Part shown: one piece after another, positions 53,705-61,214 of the stretch
How positions within the stretch are numbered: position 1 is the first letter of the stretch
Layout: each line of letters starts with the position of its first letter
Assembly (NCBI GenBank): GCA_041664345.1
Contig: JBAYKX010000010.1
Coordinates: 1-64,000, forward strand
DNA: 64,000 bases
Reading direction: 5' to 3'
DNA from: GWE2-40-63 sp041664345
GTDB lineage: Bacteria; Bacteroidota; Bacteroidia; Bacteroidales; SZUA-534
The notes under the pieces: generated by a model
Databases searched by the model: none
Told to the model about the DNA's origin: nothing
What the model saw: the letters and a program-made list of their open reading frames with translations, nothing else
Made by a program: the position numbers and the translations under genes

Positions 53705-53838
53705 GCCACAGATTCACAGATTAAAAAAAATGCAAATTGATGACAAGAATTACACAGATTGTTCGCTTCGCTCATTTTTATTAGCGAAGCGAACAATCTG
53801 TATAAATTATTTTTAAGTTTAATCTGTGAATCTGTGGC
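53705..53838. repeat. Long nested inverted repeat (GCCACAGATTCACAGATT ends)
   Basis: Outer arms GCCACAGATTCACAGATTAA and its complement enclose an inner hairpin, CAGATTGTTCGCTTCGCT / AGCGAAGCGAACAATCTG (53755-53800). The end sequence recurs at 40633-40688. It lies between the two RR-kinase units. Confidence 0.8.
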
Positions 53839-53873
53839 ACTTTTAATCATATATTTTAATTGCTGAATAGTTA

Positions 53874-55811
53874 TTAAGTTTTTAGTGTAAAGTAAAAAGT
53901 GGTTCCACCGACCTTGCCCGAGGATAGGTCAGCTTCTTGGCTTTCCACCCATATTTTTCCACCATGTTTTTCAATAAATTCCTTACAAAGTAGTAAACCA
54001 AGTCCTGTGCTGGTTTCTCCTTCGGTACCTTCTCTATTGGTGCTTACATCGAGTTTGAATAAATTGTTTATCAAGGCACTATCCATGCCAATACCCGTGT
54101 CTTTAATTGATATTACTACGTTATTATCGTGGGTGGTTTTAGCCTGCAGGTAAATTTTACCGCCTTTGGGTGTGAATTTTATGGCGTTCGATGCTAGGTT
54201 TCTTATTATGGTTTGAAGCATGTTGCTATCAGCTAAAATATGAATGTTTTCAGGAATATCATAGGTAATTTCAATTTCCTTGTTTTTGGCAGATTCAATT
54301 ACCATTACCATACTTTCATTTACGGCCAAACTCAAGGATATCAATTCTGGGTTATATGGAATTAATCCTTGCTGTTGCCTTGCCCAATGCAGCAGGTTTT
54401 CCAGTAACCGGAATAGGTTTGTAGCCGAATCCCTCATGGTTACTGCCAGGCTTTGTATTTTGTCTATTGGATAACTTGGCGTTTTTTCCACCATTATTTC
54501 TGTTAACCCTAAAAGGCCACTGAATGGGCTCCGCAGGTCGTGTGCTATAATGGAAAAAAACTTGTCTTTTTCAGCATTAAGTTTTATAAGCTCCTGATTC
54601 TTAAATTTTATCTCAGCCTCAACCAGTTTTCGTTCGGTAATATCATGAACAACAACCTGCGTTGCTGGCTTGCCCTCATATACCGATGGAATTGCGGTAA
54701 CCTCAGCATCAAATACCGTCCCATCAAGCTTAACAAATTTTTCTTCGGTATATGGGGCATACAAGCCATCGAGCGTTTTTCCTATACGCTGCACAACTGC
54801 GTCCCTATAATCGGGATGAACCAGGTCAAGTATTGGTTTCCCAATTATTTCATGTAGGTTTTGTGCCCCGAATTGTTTTATCCCTTCAGTGTTTATATAA
54901 ACAATTTTTCCTTGTTGATGGATAGCGATACCATCGGGCGACAATTCCACTAACCGGCGGTAGCGGTCTTCGCTTTCGCGCAGTGCATCTACAGCATTTT
55001 TCCGTTCGGTGCGGTCAATAAAGGTCCAAACAACCTGGTATAATTCTCCGTTGCTATCGAATTCAGGAACAGCATCGGCGAATAACCAGATACGGTTGCC
55101 TTTTTTTGGACGGTAAACACTTAAAATATAATTCCGTATTGGAATGTGTGTAGTCATTACTTTTTGGAACAATTCCGGAAACCCTTGAAATTTATATCCA
55201 TCCTCAAAATTTATTTCCCATTCGGTAGGGATGGCATATTTCCCTGAAATCTGATTTTCTGTTAATTCAAATAATTCTAAAGCGGTGTTATTAATTATGA
55301 CTATTTCGCCCGCAGCATTGACCAGGAGAACTCCCACATGCAAATCGGAAATCAGGATTTTAAACTTATCTTCGGTTATTTTAAGTGCCTCAGTTTCTTT
55401 CTGTTTTTGTTCCAGGTGTTTCCGTTCGGTTCTGTTTTTACATTCGCGTAATTCGCGTTCAATAGCCGGAAGCAGGCGGTGCATATTATTTTTCATGATA
55501 TAGTCATTGGCGCCTGCTTTCATAGCCTCTACCGCAGTATCTTCACCAATGGCACCCGAAATAATTATGAACGGTATATCAACTCCCGATTCTTTTAATA
55601 TCCATAATGCGTCTAATCCGTTGAAATGCGGTAAATGGTAATCGGAAAGTATAATGTCCCAGGTATTTTGTTCAATGGCAACTTTCATTTTATCGGAGGT
55701 TTCTACTCTTTCATATTCAATGTAGTATCCACCTTTTTTAATTTGCCGCAGTACTAAAAGGGAATCATCTTCCGAATCTTCCACTATCAATATCCTCAAT
55801 ACTGTTTTCAT
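53874..55811 (-). CDS. Receiver-PAS-PAS-histidine kinase
   Basis: About 645 residues from the ATG at 55811 (MKTVLRILIVEDSEDD); a longer frame to 55862 overlaps the upstream gene. Domains: REC about 1-125 (ILSDYHLPHFNG), PAS about 150-270 and 280-400, HisKA about 405-480 with phospho-acceptor in IIAHDLRSPFSG, HATPase about 520-640 (IRNLASNAIKF, DTGIGMD, TGLGLLLC). It is the only intact member of the three tandem paralogues. Near the C-terminus ADLSSGKVGG interrupts the usual spacing before FYFTL. No membrane helix is visible, so sensing is cytosolic. Confidence 0.9.
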   Translation of the reverse strand: MKTVLRILIVEDSEDDSLLVLRQIKKGGYYIEYERVETSDKMKVAIEQNTWDIILSDYHLPHFNGLDALWILKESGVDIPFIIISGAIGEDTAVEAMKAGANDYIMKNNMHRLLPAIERELRECKNRTERKHLEQKQKETEALKITEDKFKILISDLHVGVLLVNAAGEIVIINNTALELFELTENQISGKYAIPTEWEINFEDGYKFQGFPELFQKVMTTHIPIRNYILSVYRPKKGNRIWLFADAVPEFDSNGELYQVVWTFIDRTERKNAVDALRESEDRYRRLVELSPDGIAIHQQGKIVYINTEGIKQFGAQNLHEIIGKPILDLVHPDYRDAVVQRIGKTLDGLYAPYTEEKFVKLDGTVFDAEVTAIPSVYEGKPATQVVVHDITERKLVEAEIKFKNQELIKLNAEKDKFFSIIAHDLRSPFSGLLGLTEIMVEKTPSYPIDKIQSLAVTMRDSATNLFRLLENLLHWARQQQGLIPYNPELISLSLAVNESMVMVIESAKNKEIEITYDIPENIHILADSNMLQTIIRNLASNAIKFTPKGGKIYLQAKTTHDNNVVISIKDTGIGMDSALINNLFKLDVSTNREGTEGETSTGLGLLLCKEFIEKHGGKIWVESQEADLSSGKVGGTTFYFTLKT

Positions 55812-55834
55812 AATAATTATCCTCCTTAATTTGT

Positions 55835-56266
55835 TTACGGTTCTGAGTTGAGCAGCAACCAATACAGGCCAAGATGGTTAACAGCTTCGGCAAACTGATT
55901 GAAATCGACCGGTTTGCGCACATAGCTATTCACGCCTAAACTATAACCCATTATAATATCCTGTTCTTCTTTTGATGAGGTAAGGATTACCACGGGTAAA
56001 AACTTCGTAACCTCATTAGCACGTATTTGGCTTAATACCTCAAACCCGTCAATTTTTGGGAGTTTTATGTCGAGCAAAATTAAGGTTGGCATAACCGATA
56101 AATCGCGTCCGGAATAGTTGCCGGTGCCAAAAAGATAGTCGAGGGCTTCAGCCCCATCGGAAACTACGGTTATATTATTTTTAATGTTGTTCTTTTTTAA
56201 AGCCCGAAGCGTTAACTCCACATCATCGGGGTTATCTTCAACCAGTAAAATTGTTTTGTATTGCAT
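55835..56266 (-). CDS. Single-domain response regulator, Rcp1 type (paralogue)
   Basis: About 143 residues from the ATG at 56266 (MQYKTILLVEDNPDD). Same architecture as the regulator at 53162-53614, including YLFGTGNYSGRDLSVMP and the LLLNSEP tail. Phospho-acceptor in LLDIKLPKIDG. The gene stops 24 bases before the following kinase gene, mirroring the other RR-kinase pair, so a two-gene unit appears duplicated in tandem. Confidence 0.9.
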   Translation of the reverse strand: MQYKTILLVEDNPDDVELTLRALKKNNIKNNITVVSDGAEALDYLFGTGNYSGRDLSVMPTLILLDIKLPKIDGFEVLSQIRANEVTKFLPVVILTSSKEEQDIIMGYSLGVNSYVRKPVDFNQFAEAVNHLGLYWLLLNSEP

Positions 56267-56414
56267 AAAATTATTTTTTAGGAATTCCACCTGTTAACTA
56301 TTAAAAAAGTAGGAAATGAAATAGTTAGTTGCAGCAATACTTTTCTAAAACAAGTAATGCAAAGTTGTTGTAAAACGCTCATTTTAAAAAAAAGCCGCAT
56401 CACAACCTGCTTAT

Positions 56415-58658
56415 TTAGGGTATCGTAAAATAAAAAATGGCTTCTCCTGCTTTGCCTGCAGGTAGGTTTTCAACTTCACCTTCGGCCCATATTTTACCAC
56501 CATGCCTGTGAATAATACGCTGCACCGTAGCCAACCCAATTCCGGTTCCCGGAAATTCGTTAACTGTATGCAGGCGCTGGAAGGCACCAAATAGTTTCTT
56601 TGCGTGAGCCATATTAAACCCTGCCCCATCGTCACGAACAAAGTATGCAGTAGCTCCTTCATGCCGTTTGGTACCAAACTCAATGCGGGCTGTTGCATGG
56701 TTCGAAGTAAATTTCCAGGCATTTTCGAAAAGGTTTTCCAGAACAATGTTCATAAGCCGGCTATCTGCCTGCACTTCAATTCCTTCTTGAATAATGAATT
56801 CTACCTGACGTTCTGGTTGTACCTCATGAAAGTTTTCTGCAATTTCCTTCACCATTTCGCTCAGGTTAATTTGTCTGATATTCATTTCACTCCTACTAAT
56901 GCGCGAAAGGTTTAGCAGATCGTCGATAAGATGAGCCATACGCTGGGTTGCGGTGCGTACCCTATGCAAATAATCTTTTCCTTGGTCATCAATCTTGTCC
57001 CGGTAGTCTTCAATCAGAGCCATGCTAAAACCATCGATACTTCGCAATGGGGCGCGCAGGTCATGCGAAACTGAGTATGAAAAGGCTTCCATCTCTTTGT
57101 TTGCTGTTTCTAATTGCAAAGTGCGCTCTTTAACCCTATTTTCAAGTTCCATGTTTAATTTTCTAATTTCTTCTTCGGCTTGCCTACGTAAAGTATTATC
57201 AAACATATTGGAACGGCTCATCAGAAAATTGCCTTCCTTGTCGTATATGGCAGTTGCGCTTAAAAGAACAGGTAGTATTGTGCGGTCTTTCCTCACCATT
57301 TCAAATTGAAGGTCTTGTATCTTACCTGATTCTTTAAAATACTGAAAATTTGCTTCGAATAATTTTTTACTGTCTTCAGTGATAAGGTCAGTAAATCGCA
57401 TTTTCCCTAATAATTCGTTACGTTGATAACCTAACCAATTAAGCTCAGTATCATTAATGCCAACAAAAACACCCTCCTTATTTATTGAGTGGTACCCACA
57501 TGGAGCATTATTGTACAAATCTTCGCTTTTGCCAAGTGCTTCTTCCACTTTTTTTCGTTCTTCAATTTCATTGGTTAAAAGGATATTTACTTTTCTTTTA
57601 TTTTTATAGCCTTTGTAAATAGCAACGAATAAACCTATTGCAAGAAACAATATCAGGATTAAAAGATATACAATATTTTGTTGCTTTGATATTTTGACAT
57701 CTTGTTGTTTTAAAGTTTTCAACTGGCCCTGTATTTGGTTATCCTGAAGTTCCATTTTATCTTTTTGAGAGTTTAATATATTTTCCCTCCTTAAAATTTC
57801 ACTTTTCTGCACTTTAATTTCTTTTTCATGTTGGTCAATTATTGCAGTTTGTTTATTATGGGTTCCTTGCTTCTGTCTTATATCAGCTAGTAGTCTTTGC
57901 AGTTCCTGTCTTTGTATTGATAACTGTTCTAGTTGAGAATCGATAGATGCAGACTGAATGCTTAATAATTGTTGTTGAAGTTTAATTTGATGTTCGGTGT
58001 TTTCAATTTTTGATTTTAAATTGAGCTCGTGTACTTGTAGCGAATCTAATTGTTTTTGCAATGTCCGCAAACTAACCTGCGATTCCCTGTATAGTGCCGC
58101 AACATCTATCTCAGTCCCGCCCAATAATACCATATCGGGTAAAATTGTAAGTTGCTGATTGATAATATTGGCTTTGTTTATTTCGAATTTTAGTTTATGC
58201 TCCGTAGTTTCAAAGAAATTGATCATCACCATTTTTTTATCCTCGAAATTGTCGCTGATCAATAATACGTTCCGGCCTTCAATTTTATCGAAAATATCAA
58301 TAATATCCCTTTCTTTATCTCTTGCTACAAAAATCAGGTGGGTGTTATCGTGGCCGGGAAACGCATCATCGATAGTAATTTTTACAGGTTTGTTACGGAT
58401 CCGTTTTTTAAGGCTTATTTTGTTGAGCTCTTCAAATATTTTTTTATCGTTTCCAATTATCAGGAAATGAAATTCTTCTATTCCGTCTTCGTTATTCCAC
58501 TGAGTATTTTGAGCAAAATTGAAAATGTACGAAGCTATAACTTCTTCGCGCGGAAATGGCTGAGAATAGCTATTTAAAGGACAAAGCAAGGTGTACAGGC
58601 AAATAACAACTATATGCCTGAAATATATTTTATAAACTTTAATTAGTAAATATCTCAT
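56415..58658 (-). CDS. YfiR-domain transmembrane histidine kinase with long coiled coil
   Basis: 747 residues. Signal peptide (IVVICLYTLLCPLNSYSQ), then a YfiR/DUF4154 periplasmic domain about 35-175 (ASYIFNFAQNTQW, HLIFVARDKERD, VLLISDN), then about 130 residues of Gln-rich coiled coil (190-325), a membrane helix (IVYLLILILFLAIGLFVAIY), PAS about 375-490, HisKA about 520-590 (SVSHDLRAPLRSIDGF) and HATPase to the end (VRDDGAGFNM, GTGIGLATVQRI). Free YfiR is a periplasmic regulator of cyclic-di-GMP synthesis; here the fold is fused to a kinase, perhaps as redox or envelope sensor. A short NLPAGKAG stretch near the end looks inserted. Confidence 0.88.
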   Translation of the reverse strand: MRYLLIKVYKIYFRHIVVICLYTLLCPLNSYSQPFPREEVIASYIFNFAQNTQWNNEDGIEEFHFLIIGNDKKIFEELNKISLKKRIRNKPVKITIDDAFPGHDNTHLIFVARDKERDIIDIFDKIEGRNVLLISDNFEDKKMVMINFFETTEHKLKFEINKANIINQQLTILPDMVLLGGTEIDVAALYRESQVSLRTLQKQLDSLQVHELNLKSKIENTEHQIKLQQQLLSIQSASIDSQLEQLSIQRQELQRLLADIRQKQGTHNKQTAIIDQHEKEIKVQKSEILRRENILNSQKDKMELQDNQIQGQLKTLKQQDVKISKQQNIVYLLILILFLAIGLFVAIYKGYKNKRKVNILLTNEIEERKKVEEALGKSEDLYNNAPCGYHSINKEGVFVGINDTELNWLGYQRNELLGKMRFTDLITEDSKKLFEANFQYFKESGKIQDLQFEMVRKDRTILPVLLSATAIYDKEGNFLMSRSNMFDNTLRRQAEEEIRKLNMELENRVKERTLQLETANKEMEAFSYSVSHDLRAPLRSIDGFSMALIEDYRDKIDDQGKDYLHRVRTATQRMAHLIDDLLNLSRISRSEMNIRQINLSEMVKEIAENFHEVQPERQVEFIIQEGIEVQADSRLMNIVLENLFENAWKFTSNHATARIEFGTKRHEGATAYFVRDDGAGFNMAHAKKLFGAFQRLHTVNEFPGTGIGLATVQRIIHRHGGKIWAEGEVENLPAGKAGEAIFYFTIP

Positions 58659-58718
58659 CGGTTTATTTTATTGTTAATTAATTCTTTATCTAAACATTGG
58701 CAATATTCTTTTTATAGT

Positions 58719-61130
58719 TCAAAACCGTGCAGTTATTGAGAAAAGGAACTCCCGAGGGCGGCTCCTTGAACTTTGCGACGGCCGGTAATGTTCGTTTGCC
58801 AGATTCTTGCCCATAAGGTCGGCCCCCAAATGCATATTGCGCCACACCCACGAATAGCCCACAGTAGCGTTAACAAGCCAATATGTTTGGTGTGTGGATG
58901 CAGGGCCGTCGGGCAAAAGAGTTTGATCATATACAAAGTTTGCCCCTCCGGCAACGTAAAGGCCCTGAAACCCTTTCTGCGTAAAATTGTATCGCGTCCA
59001 AAGGTTAGCAAGGTGTGGAGCACTCATTTGCAAAGGGGCGTTATAAAACCTCTTTACATTCTTGTAATTTGTTTGCCCGGCAACATCGAGCGGATTTGGG
59101 TCTTGGGCAAGAATTGCCTCATCGGTTCCGCTAAATTGTGTAATTAGTGCATCCATATAACTGTATGAAAGGTATAGTTGCCAATTATCTGTAACCGAAA
59201 CAGTCGCATCCAATTCAACTCCTGTGGAGCGCTGTTCTCCGCTTTGGATACTGTAAATTGTTACAATGCCAACATTGTTTGTCACACTTAAATCGTTGAC
59301 AATATTTTCATTACGGATATCGAAACATGTAACCGTACCAGACAGGCGGCCCCCAAACAGATCGGCCTTAACACCAGCCTCGTAACCACGCCCCTTGGTT
59401 GGTTTGGCGGAAGATGTTGTACCATCAATGTTGTTCAGCAAAAAAGTGCCTGGGACAAAGGATTTAGAATAGGAGGAAAACAGCGAAAGCTCTCCGGTAA
59501 GTTTGTAAAGTAACCCATATTGGGGTGTAACCATACTAACAGAAGCATTAGGTTCCGATTTATTAATCAGGTTATCGTTTAGTTGACTGTTTGTTGAAGT
59601 TAACCGCCAACCTGCCAATGCAAGAAACCTATTGTTTAAGAAACTGAAGGTCACACTTCCGTAAACGGATTTATCCTCATAATTGATAGTTTGGTTAAAC
59701 GGGTTCTCGGTTAGGGCTGATAGGGGAATTGTAACCTTGCGGTTCCATGTGGACGGGTCATGCAAATCCCAGAGTGGCAACGGCGAAGCAATTGGATTAC
59801 TGCCTAGGGCTGGGTCATTAGGCGCTTGCCCTGCCTCTCTGTCAAATCGGCGATTGACATACTGCGCACCAAAAAGAAGGCGCAGGTTCGTCCATCCGAA
59901 ATTGTATTTACCAACAGCATCGGCCTGATATGTGTTGCCCCAATTGGTGTAAATTTGTTTCCGTAAGCGTCGGCCCTGCATGTATGTATTATTATTTGAC
60001 ATACCTAAGTTTCCCGAAAAAAGTGCATCGACATGGTACATTTGATGGGAGTATCCTGCGCGAAGATCCCAGTGTTCGTTTGCATTGAAATCAATCCAAG
60101 CGTTCAATCCATTGGTAGTACTACGGCGAAAATCAACCTCCGACATACTGTTCCAATTGTCGGGTAAACCGGGAACATCTGCTCCCGATAGGTTAGGATC
60201 TTCCGCGGTAGGAACTATTCCTGCCTGTGAATTGTAGCCCGGTTTCTGCATAACCTGAGGCTCCTCATTTTTATAAAAATTCTCATATTTGAGAGATATT
60301 TTCACATGTTTGTTAGGCTTCCATAGCAAAGAAGGCGAAATATTCAGTGAATAAGCGTTATAGGGTTTCCAATAGTGCATATCCTCATCGAAAGAAACCG
60401 CTATCCGGTAGAAGAGCGTTTTAATGGCCGGGCCTGTAACATCGGCTTCACAACGGAATTGATTGTATGAACCATATCGGGCTGTGGCTGTGGCCTCAAA
60501 CTCTGCCTGCGGACTTTTGGTAATAATATTAACAATTCCACCGGGAGCAACCTGACCGTAAAGAAACGAGGCAGGGCCTTTCACAACTTCCACACGGGAG
60601 ATGTTGGTGAAATCGAAGATTGAAGGGCCATTAAAACCATCGCGCAAAATTTGTATGTTACCACCGGCAATGGAGCCAACTGCAAAGCCACGAATGGCCA
60701 AATTAGCATTCCCCTCGTTGAAGTCGTTGCTGCGGTATGTGACTCCGGGTGAGTAGCGCGCAATGTCTAAAATATTCACCGGTTTCTGATCTTTGATAAA
60801 CGACTTGGTAAAGGCCTGGATGGCAAATGGTAATTCGCGGATTGGAGCATCGAATCGAGAACCTGATACCGAGTTGGATGCACGGTATCCACTGTCTAAC
60901 CGGGCAGAAACGTCGAACGGTGAAACCTCCAGATTTGCCAACTCTTCGAGGTTCATATCAGCTATTGACTTTGATTCCTTTTTTAATGTGTCTCGTAATG
61001 TACTATCTGTTTGCTTAAAAAAGATAAAGGGTTCTTTGGCCAAAGCTGAATATTGACCAAAACACAATAAGCAAAAAATCAATTTAACCACAAACAACTG
61101 TTTTGGAGTTTTATGATTGAATTTATTCAT
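58719..61130 (-). CDS. TonB-dependent siderophore receptor
   Basis: 803 residues with a signal peptide (LFVVKLIFCLLCFGQYSALA). The plug domain (about 75-190) has IRELPFAIQAFTKSFIKDQ, DIARYSPGVTYRSN, IRGFAV and VEVVKGPASFLYGQVAPGGIVNIITK, the FhuE/FcuA-type ferric-siderophore pattern. A 22-strand barrel follows, ending in the terminal strand PREFLFSITARF with final Phe. A pre-plug segment (MNLEELANLEVSPFDV) is present. It imports a ferric chelate across the outer membrane. Ligand unknown. It lies between two sensor kinases on the same strand. Confidence 0.92.
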   Translation of the reverse strand: MNKFNHKTPKQLFVVKLIFCLLCFGQYSALAKEPFIFFKQTDSTLRDTLKKESKSIADMNLEELANLEVSPFDVSARLDSGYRASNSVSGSRFDAPIRELPFAIQAFTKSFIKDQKPVNILDIARYSPGVTYRSNDFNEGNANLAIRGFAVGSIAGGNIQILRDGFNGPSIFDFTNISRVEVVKGPASFLYGQVAPGGIVNIITKSPQAEFEATATARYGSYNQFRCEADVTGPAIKTLFYRIAVSFDEDMHYWKPYNAYSLNISPSLLWKPNKHVKISLKYENFYKNEEPQVMQKPGYNSQAGIVPTAEDPNLSGADVPGLPDNWNSMSEVDFRRSTTNGLNAWIDFNANEHWDLRAGYSHQMYHVDALFSGNLGMSNNNTYMQGRRLRKQIYTNWGNTYQADAVGKYNFGWTNLRLLFGAQYVNRRFDREAGQAPNDPALGSNPIASPLPLWDLHDPSTWNRKVTIPLSALTENPFNQTINYEDKSVYGSVTFSFLNNRFLALAGWRLTSTNSQLNDNLINKSEPNASVSMVTPQYGLLYKLTGELSLFSSYSKSFVPGTFLLNNIDGTTSSAKPTKGRGYEAGVKADLFGGRLSGTVTCFDIRNENIVNDLSVTNNVGIVTIYSIQSGEQRSTGVELDATVSVTDNWQLYLSYSYMDALITQFSGTDEAILAQDPNPLDVAGQTNYKNVKRFYNAPLQMSAPHLANLWTRYNFTQKGFQGLYVAGGANFVYDQTLLPDGPASTHQTYWLVNATVGYSWVWRNMHLGADLMGKNLANEHYRPSQSSRSRPREFLFSITARF

Positions 61131-61214
61131 GACTTATATTTTTTGTTTTAACTATTACAGAAATCTTTTACGTATCTGATATATAAAATATAGGCAATTT
61201 TAAAAATGCACCTA

